This document shows, in pieces, positions 17,184-25,114 of a stretch of DNA of 64,000 bases. The position numbers and the translations under genes are program-made. The notes beneath the pieces are model-generated. The model was not told the DNA's origin and made no database searches. It was given only the letters and a program-made list of their open reading frames with translations. How positions within the stretch are numbered: the first letter of the stretch is position 1; each line of letters begins with the position of its first letter. Origin of the DNA: an uncultured Oscillospiraceae bacterium (lineage in GTDB: Bacteria; Bacillota; Clostridia; Oscillospirales; Oscillospiraceae); contig CANPYK010000007.1 in NCBI GenBank assembly GCA_947588605.1, positions 32,290 to 96,289 on the forward strand, written 5' to 3'.

Positions 17184-17224
17184 AATTTCGGGTACAGGAA
17201 ATCAATCCTGCACCCGAATTTTTT
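17184..17224 (+). terminator. Terminator behind the zinc-repeat gene
   Basis: Stem TTCGGGTACAGGA / TCCTGCACCCGAA (one mismatch) with a 6-nt loop, followed by six T. Confidence 0.9.
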
Positions 17225-17266
17225 CACATACTCCCACCCCGCATAACGCCCATAAGAATCAACAGC

Positions 17267-17290
17267 AAATGGGGTAATGCTGGGGTAATA
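17267..17290 (+). repeat. Right arm-type repeats of the element
   Basis: AAATGGGGTAAT then TGGGGTAAT, same orientation as the pair at 11918-11941, about 100 bp from the right att core. Confidence 0.7.
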
Positions 17291-17380
17291 GAGATTTTCA
17301 GCTTCAAGTTCAACAACTTTTTAGTGCAAAAACAGCTTATTTTCTTTGATAATCCGAATTTTTATAACCTTTTTAAAGGT

Positions 17381-18877
17381 TTAATCAGAAGACGGCTTCA
17401 TCGTCGGGAACAAAATAACGTCCCTTATCGAATCCGCTCCCGTGAGGAGCATGGCGCAGCGGTCGATGCCCATGCCCATGCCGCCGGTGGGAGGCATACC
17501 GTACTCTAAGGCCGTGAGGAAGTCCTCGTCCAGCATCTCCGTCTCGTCGTCGCCCCGGTCCCGGAGCTCCAGCTGCTTCATGAACCGCGCGCGCTGGTCG
17601 ATGGGGTCGTTGAGCTCGGAGTAGGCGTTGGCCATCTCACTGCGGCAGATGAAAAGCTCGAACCGCTCGGTAAGCCTCGGGTCCTCGGGACTGCGCTTAG
17701 TCAGCGGCGAGACCTCCACCGGGTACATGGTGATAAAGGTGGGCTGGACAAGCTGCTCCTCCACCTTCTGGTCGAAGCAGGCGTAAAGGGCGTTGCCCCA
17801 GGTCCTGTCGGCGGTGTCCGAAAGCTCCACGCCCACGGACTTGGCCAGCTCCACGGCCTCGGCGTCGTCAGTGACGGCGGCGAAATCCACGCCCGCGTAC
17901 TCCCGGACCGCGTCCACCATGGTGAGCCTCCGCCAGCCGGGGGTGAGGTCGATGTCCTCCCCCTGCCAGGCAACGTGATAGCCGCCCAGGAGCTTCATTG
18001 CCGCTCCGGAGAGGATACCCTCGGCGATGTCCATCATGTCGTAGAGGTTGGCGTACGCCTCGTAGAGCTCGATGGTGGTGAATTCCGGGTTGTGCTTGGT
18101 GTCCATGCCCTCGTTGCGGAAAATGCGGCCGATCTCATAGACCCGCTCCATGCCGCCCACGATGAGGCGCTTTAAGGGCAGCTCCGTGGCGATGCGCATA
18201 TACATGTTGATGTCCAGGGTGTTGTGGTGGGTGACGAAGGGCCGCGCCGCCGCGCCGCCGGCAAGCGTGTTGAGCACCGGCGTCTCCACCTCGATATAGC
18301 CCCGGCCGTCCATGTAGTCCCGGATGAACTTGATGAATTTAGAGCGCAGCTCAAAGGTCCGCTTCACGTCCGGGTTCATGATGAGGTCCACGTACCGCTG
18401 GCGGTAGCGCACCTCCTTGTCGGTGAGGCCGTGGAACTTCTCGGGAAGCGGCCGGAGGGATTTGGACAAAAGGGTGGTCTTCTCGCAGTGGACGCTGATC
18501 TCCCCCATCTTGGTGCGGAAGACGTAGCCCTCCACGCCCACGATGTCGCCCACGTCCACCTTGCGGAAGTCGGCGAACTCCTCCGGCGTCACGGAGTCGG
18601 CGCGGATGTAGATCTGGATGCGGCCCTTGCGGTCCTGGATGTCGGCGAAAATGGCCTTGCCCATGCCGCGCTTGGCCATGACCCGTCCGGCCATAGCCAC
18701 GTGCTTGTTCTCAAAGGCGTCAAAATCCGCCTTCACGTCCTCGGAATAGGCGGTGAGCTTAAATTTTGTGATGGTAAAGGGGTCGCGGCCCTCGCTTTGC
18801 AGGGCGGCGAGCTTATCCCGGCGGACCTGGAGCAGCTCGCTCAGGTCCTGCTCCGGGGCGGGTGTAAGATCCGGCAT
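17381..18877 (-). CDS. lysS: Lysyl-tRNA synthetase, class II
   Basis: 498 residues; charges tRNA-Lys. The OB-fold anticodon domain (about 55-150, GRVMAKRGMGKAIFADIQD) is followed by the class II core with motif 2 (FRNEGMDTKHNPEFT) and motif 3 (GMGMGIDRCAMLL). The last codons after PTMKP (SSD-stop) come from the integrated element; the ancestral tail PTMKPME is found at 11777-11800. A weak AT-rich hairpin (AACCTTT/AAAGGTT at about 17365-17382) now follows the gene. It lies 12 bp downstream of greA. Confidence 0.97.
   Translation of the reverse strand: MPDLTPAPEQDLSELLQVRRDKLAALQSEGRDPFTITKFKLTAYSEDVKADFDAFENKHVAMAGRVMAKRGMGKAIFADIQDRKGRIQIYIRADSVTPEEFADFRKVDVGDIVGVEGYVFRTKMGEISVHCEKTTLLSKSLRPLPEKFHGLTDKEVRYRQRYVDLIMNPDVKRTFELRSKFIKFIRDYMDGRGYIEVETPVLNTLAGGAAARPFVTHHNTLDINMYMRIATELPLKRLIVGGMERVYEIGRIFRNEGMDTKHNPEFTTIELYEAYANLYDMMDIAEGILSGAAMKLLGGYHVAWQGEDIDLTPGWRRLTMVDAVREYAGVDFAAVTDDAEAVELAKSVGVELSDTADRTWGNALYACFDQKVEEQLVQPTFITMYPVEVSPLTKRSPEDPRLTERFELFICRSEMANAYSELNDPIDQRARFMKQLELRDRGDDETEMLDEDFLTALEYGMPPTGGMGMGIDRCAMLLTGADSIRDVILFPTMKPSSD
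17393..17404. mobile_element. Right att core of the lysS-integrated element
   Basis: ACGATGAAGCCG (minus strand), identical and in the same orientation to 11786-11797. The match continues for 4 of the next 5 bases into lysS (CCC on the coding side), giving 16 of 17. Confidence 0.75.
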
Positions 18878-18889
18878 TGGCGTCTCTCC

Positions 18890-19366
18890 TTACTTCTCGA
18901 TGGTGAGGATCTCGTACTGGATAACGCCGGCGGGAGCCTCCACATCCACCACCTCGCCCAGGCTGTGTCCGTAAAGGGCGCGGCCGAAGGGAGAGTCGTC
19001 GGAGATGCGCCCCTCCATGGGGTTGGCCTCCTGGGAGCCCACCAGCTTATATTTGTATTCCTCGTTGGTCTCCAGATCCCGGACGGAGACAACGGAGCCG
19101 ATGCCCACCTTGCCCACGTCCTCGCTCTCCTCCACGATGACGGCGTGCTCGATGAGGTCCTGGACCTCGGCGATGCGGGAATAGAGCTTGCCCTGCTCGG
19201 TCTTGGCCTCGTCGTACTCGGAGTTCTCGGACAGGTCACCGAAGGACCGCGCCTCCTTGATCTGCTCGGCGACCTCCTTCTCCCGGACGGTCTGCATATA
19301 GAAAAGCTCGTTTTTCAGCTCCTCCAAACGCTGGCGGCTCATTCTGTACCGATTGGAATCTGCCAT
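18890..19366 (-). CDS. greA: Transcription elongation factor GreA
   Basis: 158 residues, standard size. The N-terminal coiled coil carries the RSFGDLSENSEYDEAK tip (about 40-55) with the acidic residues that act in the RNA polymerase secondary channel; the C-terminal domain ends SPFGRALYGHSLGEVV. It rescues backtracked polymerase. First gene of a greA-lysS operon with a consensus promoter. Confidence 0.97.
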   Translation of the reverse strand: MADSNRYRMSRQRLEELKNELFYMQTVREKEVAEQIKEARSFGDLSENSEYDEAKTEQGKLYSRIAEVQDLIEHAVIVEESEDVGKVGIGSVVSVRDLETNEEYKYKLVGSQEANPMEGRISDDSPFGRALYGHSLGEVVDVEAPAGVIQYEILTIEK

Positions 19367-19407
19367 TGTACGGTCACTCCTTAGAGAATTATTAAAGTAT
19401 CCAATCT

Positions 19408-19436
19408 ATTATAGTTTCATCTCCCGCCTTTGTCAA
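19408..19436 (-). promoter_or_regulatory. Consensus sigma-A promoter of greA-lysS
   Basis: TTGACA and TATAAT with a 17-bp spacer on the minus strand, 42 bp upstream of the greA start. Confidence 0.92.
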
Positions 19437-19485
19437 GACACCTTTCCGGAGGTTTTCCACGGCGGATAACAAAACCCGCGGCGTC

Positions 19486-19836
19486 AGTGCCCGCCCGTGC
19501 GCGGTTGCGGGACGGAACAGTTCAGATAACCCGCACCCGCCAAAGCCCCTCCCCAAGGGAGGGGCAACCGTGCCGGAGGCAGGTGCGTTTTGTCGATACT
19601 GCCCTATCTGCCGACCTTCGCTTCCCCCCTGCCCCCTCCTACGAGGAGGGGGCTTAAAAAGGTTGCGGCTTCGCCGCAGTTCGACGTGGCGGCTCTTAGG
19701 CCGGAGATGGGGTGCCGCCGCGGCGGCGGGGTATTCGAGCCCTCGTCCCCTGTCCCCCGTCCTAGCCTTCCCCACAAAGTGGGGAAGGTGGCGCCCGCAG
19801 GCGCCGGATGAGGTAGGCGGGCTCTCCCCCCACCCC
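19486..19836. repeat. Palindrome cluster R1
   Basis: A gene-free run of short GC-rich palindromes: a CCCCTCCCC/GGGAGGGG hairpin, CCCCTCCTACGAGGAGGGGG (about 19630-19649), GCGGCTTCGCCGC, GCCGCCGCGGCGGC, CCTTCCCCACAAAGTGGGGAAGG (about 19765-19787) and GGCGCCCGCAGGCGCC. The same modules recur in other orders in the clusters near 30000, 37165, 44580, 48225, 54440 and 59400. No protein signal is seen in them. Confidence 0.8.
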
Positions 19837-19837
19837 A

Positions 19838-19867
19838 AAAAATCGCGCCCTTCCGGGCGCGATTTCC
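19838..19867. terminator. Hairpin copy flanking repeat FA1 (left)
   Basis: A 30-bp segment (AAAAATCGCGCCC...GGGCGCGATTT) identical to 19980-20009. Terminator-like on the minus strand. The two copies bracket element FA1. Confidence 0.75.
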
Positions 19868-19979
19868 CAGTTTGTCAAAAAACTCTCATCGAGCATTTTT
19901 TCCGGCGGCATGTACGTCGGAAAAAATACCGCACGTTCCCCTTTGTCGGAAAAGGCCGCAGGCCTTTTCCGACAGGCTG
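19868..19979 (+). repeat. Palindromic element FA1 (short form, 112 bp)
   Basis: Member of a four-copy family. It holds hairpin alpha (ATTTTTTCCG...CGGAAAAAAT with GCGGC in the loop), the linker CCGCACGTTCCCCTTTG, and hairpin delta (GTCGGAAAAGGCC/GGCCTTTTCCGAC), ending in AGGCTG. The middle module and long variable palindrome found in FA2 and FA4 are absent. No open frame. Confidence 0.8.
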
Positions 19980-20009
19980 AAAAATCGCGCCCTTCCGGGC
20001 GCGATTTCC
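19980..20009 (-). terminator. Terminator of the M23 hydrolase gene (right copy of the FA1 flank)
   Basis: GGGCGCGATT stem followed by T5 on the minus strand, 30 bp after the stop at 20040. Identical to 19838-19867. Confidence 0.85.
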
Positions 20010-20039
20010 TGTCCTCCGCCCCGGTTTCCCGGACGCGGC

Positions 20040-21248
20040 TTATTTCTTCACGTACGTCCCGGCCTTGAAGTAGTTCAGCGGGTTGACCGGGGTGCCGTTG
20101 ATGCGGATCTCGAAGTGCAGGTGCGGGCCGTTGGCCACGCCCGTAGCGCCGGTGTAGCCGATGACCTGGCCCTTTTTCACCGTCTGGCCGGTCTTGACCA
20201 CGTACTTCGTCATGTGGGCGTAGGTGGTGGTGATACCGTTGCCGTGGCTGATGGTGACGTAGTTGCCCTGGGAGCTGTTGCGGCTGGCGATGGTGACCTT
20301 GCCGGTGTCGGCGGCGTAGATGGGGGCGTTGTAGCCGGTGCCGCCGATGTCGATGCCCTTGTGGTTGGTGGACGCGCCGGGAATGCCCGTATTACGGGAC
20401 CCGAAGCCCGAGGTGACGATGTTGGACTTCACCGGCCACATGAAGCTGCCGGTGCCCACCACCTGGGCATTCTGGCGCTTGATCTCCTCCTCGGCCTTCG
20501 CGATATCCTTCTTGAGCTGGCTCTCGTCCTTCTCCATCTGGTCGTATACATCCTGGGCCGCGCCGATGTCGCTTTCCAGGGCGTCGATGAGGGCGTTGGC
20601 CTCGTTGCGCTGGAACTCCAGCTCCTGCTGGGCGTCCTGAAGCTCCACCTTCTTCCCCTCGGCCTCGGTCTTGGTTTCCTCCAGCTGCGCCTTGGCGTCC
20701 TCGGTAGCCTCGCGGGAGGCCACCAGCTTGTCGTAGAGGGCGTTGTCGTAGTCCATGATGGAGGAGATCATGTCAAGCCTGGAGAGCATATCCGCGAAGT
20801 CGTTGGCCTCGAAGATAATGGCGTAGTAGGTGACGATGCCGTTCTCCTCCATGGCGCGCAGGCGGGTCTTGTACTTCTCCCACTGCTCCGCCTCCGCTGC
20901 CTCGCACTGCTCGACCTCGGCCTGCTTCTCCTCGATGAGGATGTCGTACTGCCCGATCTGGGCCGTCAGGTTGTCGATAGCGTCGGAGGTGAGGGCGATG
21001 CGCTCGTCCAGGACCTCCTTCTTGGCCACGATGGTGGACTGCTCGTACTCCAGAGAGTTGATCTTGGACTTCATGTCCTTCTGCTGCTGCTGGAGGCTCT
21101 TGAGCTCGTCCTGGAGCTTCTTCAACTCGTCCTTGGTGGTGGCGCCGGCCCTGGTGCTCAGGGCGATGGTGAGGACGGACCCCACCATCAACAGCGCCAG
21201 AAGGACGGCGATGACGCGAATGAAGATCTTCTGAAATTTACTGCTCAT
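20040..21248 (-). CDS. Murein hydrolase of the PcsB/EnvC type: coiled coil plus M23 peptidase
   Basis: 402 residues. A signal or anchor helix (8-31) is followed by a long coiled coil (about 38-255, rich in KKLQDELKSLQQQQK-like heptads) and an M23 LytM domain (about 285-395) with the zinc residues in NHKGIDIGG, YAHM and GPHLHFEI. In this gene order FtsEX controls such a protein and switches on septal peptidoglycan cleavage. It starts 29 bp after ftsX. Whether its own M23 domain is catalytic cannot be proved, but all metal ligands are present. Confidence 0.92.
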   Translation of the reverse strand: MSSKFQKIFIRVIAVLLALLMVGSVLTIALSTRAGATTKDELKKLQDELKSLQQQQKDMKSKINSLEYEQSTIVAKKEVLDERIALTSDAIDNLTAQIGQYDILIEEKQAEVEQCEAAEAEQWEKYKTRLRAMEENGIVTYYAIIFEANDFADMLSRLDMISSIMDYDNALYDKLVASREATEDAKAQLEETKTEAEGKKVELQDAQQELEFQRNEANALIDALESDIGAAQDVYDQMEKDESQLKKDIAKAEEEIKRQNAQVVGTGSFMWPVKSNIVTSGFGSRNTGIPGASTNHKGIDIGGTGYNAPIYAADTGKVTIASRNSSQGNYVTISHGNGITTTYAHMTKYVVKTGQTVKKGQVIGYTGATGVANGPHLHFEIRINGTPVNPLNYFKAGTYVKK

Positions 21249-21276
21249 GCTGATTCCCCGAAAGCCGCGCTTTCTG

Positions 21277-22164
21277 TCACACTTTCAAATAGTTCTTGAT
21301 GGCCATAAGACTTCCGATGACGCCCACGCCCAGGCCCACCGCGCCGAAGGCCGCGAGGATGGGGAGGGCGACCTGGGAAAAGGGGATGACGGTGAGGAAC
21401 GAAAGGCCGGAGCCGGCGATGAGCTTCTCCGTCAAAAGCCGGTAGATGCCCCACTCCATCACGTACCCCAGAAGCGCCCCCACAAGGCCCAGGATCAGCC
21501 CCTGGACCACGAAGGGCCAGCGGATGAAGGAGCTGGTGGCGCCCACCATCTTCATAATGGCGATCTCATCCCGGCGCTCAAAGGTAGTGAGCTTCACGGT
21601 GTTGGACATGATGAAGAGGGAGATGATAAAGAGGATCGCCACCAAAAGCATGGACACCAGCGTCACCACGTTTCGGATCTTCACGAAGCCCTCGCTGATC
21701 TCCAGGTGTGCCCGGACGTTGGCGATGCCGGGCACGTCCCGGAGGGCCTGCTGGGTCTCCGCCATGCGGGAGATGTCCTCCAGATAGACCACATACCGGT
21801 CCCGCGCCACGCTGGCGTCCAGCCCCTCAAAGGCGGCGGGGTCGCCGTAGGTGGCGGTGAAGTCGTCCCACGCCTCCTCCCGGGAGATGAAGACCGCCTC
21901 GTCCACGTTGGGAAGGCCCTCGATGCGCTCCTGAATGGCCCGGGCCTGCTCGTCGGTGTACGTCTCGTTGACGAAGGCCATGATCTCGTTCTGGCTCTCC
22001 ATGGTGTCGATGACCTCGTCCACGTTGAGGGCCAGGAGCGTGAAGCTGCCCATGATGAGAAGGCACGCCACGATGATGCACACGCTTGCGAAGGACATGA
22101 ACCCGTGGGTGAAGATGCTGTCGATGCCCTCTTTGATGTAGTAAGTAAACCGGTTACCTTTCAT
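21277..22164 (-). CDS. ftsX: Cell-division ABC permease FtsX
   Basis: 295 residues with four membrane helices (about 24-48, 170-195, 220-245, 265-290) and an extracellular domain between helices 1 and 2. KMVGATSSFIRWPF is the typical coupling region. ATG 22164 overlaps the ftsE stop by 11 bp, so translation is coupled. The earlier in-frame start lies inside ftsE and was rejected. Confidence 0.95.
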   Translation of the reverse strand: MKGNRFTYYIKEGIDSIFTHGFMSFASVCIIVACLLIMGSFTLLALNVDEVIDTMESQNEIMAFVNETYTDEQARAIQERIEGLPNVDEAVFISREEAWDDFTATYGDPAAFEGLDASVARDRYVVYLEDISRMAETQQALRDVPGIANVRAHLEISEGFVKIRNVVTLVSMLLVAILFIISLFIMSNTVKLTTFERRDEIAIMKMVGATSSFIRWPFVVQGLILGLVGALLGYVMEWGIYRLLTEKLIAGSGLSFLTVIPFSQVALPILAAFGAVGLGVGVIGSLMAIKNYLKV

Positions 22165-22840
22165 AGTTGTAATACCCGCCCATTCCGTCACTGATGACCT
22201 TGCCGCCGTCGATGGCGATGACCCGCTTGGAGAAGCTCTCCACAAGCTCCTTCTCATGGGTGACCACGAGGACGGTGGTGCCCAGCTCGTTGATCTTCTG
22301 CAGGAGCATCATGATCTCCAGGCTCCTGGCGGGGTCCAGATTCCCGGTGGGCTCGTCGGCGATGATGAGGCGCGGGTTGTTCACGAGAGCCCTCGCGATG
22401 GCGACGCGCTGCTGCTCGCCGCCGGAGAGCTCCTGAGGCTTTCGCTTCGTGCGTTTATCCAGGCCCACCAGCTCCAGCACGTAGGGGACGCGGCGGCGGA
22501 TCTCCTTGTTGGAGGCGCCCACGACCCGCATGGCGAAGGCCACGTTTTCGTACACGGACTTATCCTCGATGAGCCGGTAGTCCTGGAACACCACGCCCAG
22601 CGTCCGGCGCATATAGGGCATCCGGGAGAACTTGATGGTGCCCAGATCATAGTCGTTCACCAGCACCTTGCCGTCCGTGGGGGCGATCTCGCCGGTGAGG
22701 AGCTTGATGATGGTGGTCTTCCCGGAGCCGGAGGGCCCCACCAGGAAGGCAAATTCCCCGTCCCGGATGGTGAAGCTCACGCCCCGCAATGCCTTGGCGC
22801 CGTTTTCGTAGGACTTGAATACGTCAGTAAATTGAACCAT
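22154..22840 (-). CDS. ftsE: Cell-division ATP-binding protein FtsE
   Basis: 228 residues. Walker A GPSGSGKTT (36-44), signature LSGGEQQR, Walker B LIIADEP and the switch histidine in VVTHEKE are intact. It powers FtsX and, through it, the M23 hydrolase. It lies 22 bp behind the CdaR-like gene. Confidence 0.97.
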   Translation of the reverse strand: MVQFTDVFKSYENGAKALRGVSFTIRDGEFAFLVGPSGSGKTTIIKLLTGEIAPTDGKVLVNDYDLGTIKFSRMPYMRRTLGVVFQDYRLIEDKSVYENVAFAMRVVGASNKEIRRRVPYVLELVGLDKRTKRKPQELSGGEQQRVAIARALVNNPRLIIADEPTGNLDPARSLEIMMLLQKINELGTTVLVVTHEKELVESFSKRVIAIDGGKVISDGMGGYYNYER

Positions 22841-22862
22841 TTGCGATCGATTTCCTTTTTCC

Positions 22863-23957
22863 TCAAGCGAGATGTATGCCCTGGGAATCCAGGTATTTCT
22901 TGACCATCAGCGCCACCTTGAAGACGATGGCCTGGTCGAACTCCCTCAGATCGAGGCCCGTGAGCTTCTTGATCTTCCCCAGCCTGTAGACCAGCGTGTT
23001 GCGGTGGACGAAGAGCTTGCGGCTGGTCTCGGAGATGTTGAGGTTGTTGTCAAAAAACTCGGTGATGATGCCCAGCGTCTCCTCGTCCAGGCTGTCGATG
23101 GGGTTCTTCTTGAAGACCTCGTTTAAGAACATCTCGCACATGGTGGTGGGGAGCTGATAGATGAGCCGCCCGATGCCCAGGCTTTCGTAGTTGATGACCG
23201 TCTTCTCCTCGTCGAAGACCTTGCCCACGTCGATAGCCGTCTGGGCCTCCTTGTAGCGAATGGACAGGTCCCGCAGGTGCATGGCCAAAGTCCCCACGCC
23301 GATGACGGTGCGGATCTTCAGCTCGTCGGAGATGGCGGCGGACATGGCCACGCCCATCTTGTGGGTGTCCTTCTCCTCCGTGTGGGCCGGGACCTCCTTG
23401 ATGACGGCGATATCCGTCTCGTTGATGGAGATGATGAAGTCCCGCTGCTTCTCGGGATAGAGCCGGCGGAGGACCTCCAACGTCGCCACGTCCGCCCGGT
23501 CCAGCTGCCGGATATAGAAGACGGCCCTGGGCACGTCGGAGACGAAGTGGAGCTCCTTGGCGTGGACATAGATGTCCCCGGGGAGGATGTTCTCGGTGAT
23601 GATGGACTTGACGAGGGCGGACTTGTCGTACTTCTCCTCGTAATACGCCTTGGCGCTCTGGATAGCCACGGCCAGCATACAGCAATAGCTGGCGGCCAGC
23701 TCGTCCGTCCCCTCCACGAACACGGCGTACTCGATGTTCTGCTCGGAGCCCGCCAGGGGCCGGAAGGTCTTGCCCGCCAGGACCTTCACCTTCTCGCCGG
23801 GGAGCGGCAGGATGCCGGCGGCGTCCGCGATATGCGATCCCATCATGGAAAGCTCGCTGGTGGCGATCACGTTGCCCTCGCTGTCGACGACGCCCAGGCA
23901 CCGTGTGGTGGCTTCCTTCATCTGGACTACCACGCTCTGAAAGATCCTGCTGGACAT
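22863..23957 (-). CDS. CdaR/PucR-type helix-turn-helix regulator
   Basis: 364 residues. The C-terminal HTH_30 domain (about 300-360: NLNISETSRKLFVHRNTLVYRLGKI) is typical for CdaR/PucR regulators; the middle is a GGDEF-like ligand region and the N-terminal part resembles a diacid-sensing domain. ATG 23957 follows GGGAGGAT. It is the first gene before ftsE-ftsX-M23 with a 22-bp gap, so it is probably cotranscribed and may control the division operon. Ligand unknown. Confidence 0.85.
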   Translation of the reverse strand: MSSRIFQSVVVQMKEATTRCLGVVDSEGNVIATSELSMMGSHIADAAGILPLPGEKVKVLAGKTFRPLAGSEQNIEYAVFVEGTDELAASYCCMLAVAIQSAKAYYEEKYDKSALVKSIITENILPGDIYVHAKELHFVSDVPRAVFYIRQLDRADVATLEVLRRLYPEKQRDFIISINETDIAVIKEVPAHTEEKDTHKMGVAMSAAISDELKIRTVIGVGTLAMHLRDLSIRYKEAQTAIDVGKVFDEEKTVINYESLGIGRLIYQLPTTMCEMFLNEVFKKNPIDSLDEETLGIITEFFDNNLNISETSRKLFVHRNTLVYRLGKIKKLTGLDLREFDQAIVFKVALMVKKYLDSQGIHLA

Positions 23958-24022
23958 AAGCAATCCTCCCAAATAAGTTGTTCAGAGTTACGTAAACCGA
24001 ATTCGTGATTTTGACATAACCC

Positions 24023-24051
24023 ATAATAACCAATATTGCGCCATTTTTCAA
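24023..24051 (-). promoter_or_regulatory. Promoter of the CdaR-ftsEX operon
   Basis: TTGAAA and TATTAT with a 17-bp spacer on the minus strand. Confidence 0.7.
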
Positions 24052-24194
24052 GTGGAAAAAAAACATTTTGTCAAGTTTTTTTCCGCAAGGCCCTCCGTCA
24101 AACGTACAAAATGGAGAAAAACTCCCATATTTTGGTTGTCATACCCCCCGGAGCTTTCGAATACCATGGTACAAACTTCATTGGAGGTGCTTCC

Positions 24195-24665
24195 ATGTTT
24201 ATCATAACAGCCAAATTCGACAGGAAAAAGCTCATCCTCGGCGCCCTCATTCTGGTGGTGCTGGCGGCCGCCGCCCTTCTGCTCCTTCTCCCCTCGGACG
24301 AGAGCGCCTCCGCCGGGAGCTTCGACGCGGTGGTGAAGACCAACGAACAGCGCGTCCGCTATCTGGAATCCTTCGGCTGGAAGGTGTCCCAAGATCCCAT
24401 CGAGGAGCAGGCCGTTACCATCCCCAAGGATTTTTCCCAGGTCTACGCCGCCTATAACGCCCTCCAGAAAAAACAGGGCTTCGACCTCAAAAAATACGCC
24501 GGCCTCCAGGCGGTGCGCTACACCTACGAGATCGCCAACCACCCCACCGCCACCGGCCGGGTGGTGGCGGACATGATCGTCTACCGGGGCGCGGTCATCG
24601 CCGCCGACATCCAGTGCGTCAGCGCCGACGGCTTCATGGAGACGCTCGCCTTCCCCGCCTCATAA
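24195..24665 (+). CDS. DUF4830-type membrane-anchored protein
   Basis: 156 residues. A single N-terminal membrane helix (11-33) is followed by an extracytoplasmic domain with RYLESFGWKVSQDPIEEQAVTIP and FDLKKYAGLQAVRYTYEI, which I recognise as DUF4830 of Clostridia. The ATG at 24195 follows GGAGGTG. It stands alone between divergent CdaR and convergent genes. Function unknown. Confidence 0.8.
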   Translation: MFIITAKFDRKKLILGALILVVLAAAALLLLLPSDESASAGSFDAVVKTNEQRVRYLESFGWKVSQDPIEEQAVTIPKDFSQVYAAYNALQKKQGFDLKKYAGLQAVRYTYEIANHPTATGRVVADMIVYRGAVIAADIQCVSADGFMETLAFPAS

Positions 24666-24667
24666 CG

Positions 24668-25114
24668 CTACTTCTTCTTCCTCGGGGCGAAGGGCCCGGT
24701 GAAGTTCCCCTTCTCGTCCATGGGGGCGAACAGCGTCACCTGTACGTCGTGCTCCATGCCGAAGCCCCCGTCGTCCCCCCAGTAGCGCCCGTCGGGCTGG
24801 ACCATCCACTCAAAGGAAAGGCTCCCGTCCTCCTCCCGGTAGATCCAGCACCGGAACCGGCACCGGGGCGTAAAGGGCATCGTCAGGTCCTGCCGCCAGC
24901 CGCCCTCCTCCACGCCGGGGAAGCGAACGAACCGCCCCTCCCGGTCGGTGATGCGCGCAGCATCGCCGGGGCTTCCCTCACGCCGGAGGGTGATCCCCAC
25001 GTTCACATATCCGCCGAAGCCGTTGGGGACCTCGTCGTAGGTGAAGAAAAGCCCGCCGCCCAGATCGCAGCTGTGCTTGCCCCGCGGGGCCAGGATCCCG
25101 TCCAAAAGGCTCAT
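24668..25114 (-). CDS. Hypothetical protein, last gene of the purine salvage operon
   Basis: 148 residues, soluble, beta-rich, with FRCWIYREEDGSLSFEW and HDVQVTLFAPMDEKGNF. No family recognised. Its ATG (25114) overlaps the deaminase stop as ATGA, so it is translated with that gene. It ends 3 bp from the convergent DUF4830 gene. Confidence 0.65.
   Translation of the reverse strand: MSLLDGILAPRGKHSCDLGGGLFFTYDEVPNGFGGYVNVGITLRREGSPGDAARITDREGRFVRFPGVEEGGWRQDLTMPFTPRCRFRCWIYREEDGSLSFEWMVQPDGRYWGDDGGFGMEHDVQVTLFAPMDEKGNFTGPFAPRKKK

Larger units (their letters stand above)
11786..17404. mobile_element. Decayed prophage (about 5.6 kb) integrated in the lysS 3' end
   Basis: Bounded by the 12-bp direct repeat of lysS sequence and, inside it, by arm-type repeats at both ends. 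Content on the minus strand is structural-gene fragments, a tyrosine recombinase, an amidase and holin-like genes in normal late-gene order. A second recombinase C-terminus sits at the right end on the plus strand. Replication, packaging, capsid and most tail genes are gone, so it cannot be a working phage on its own. Confidence 0.8.
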
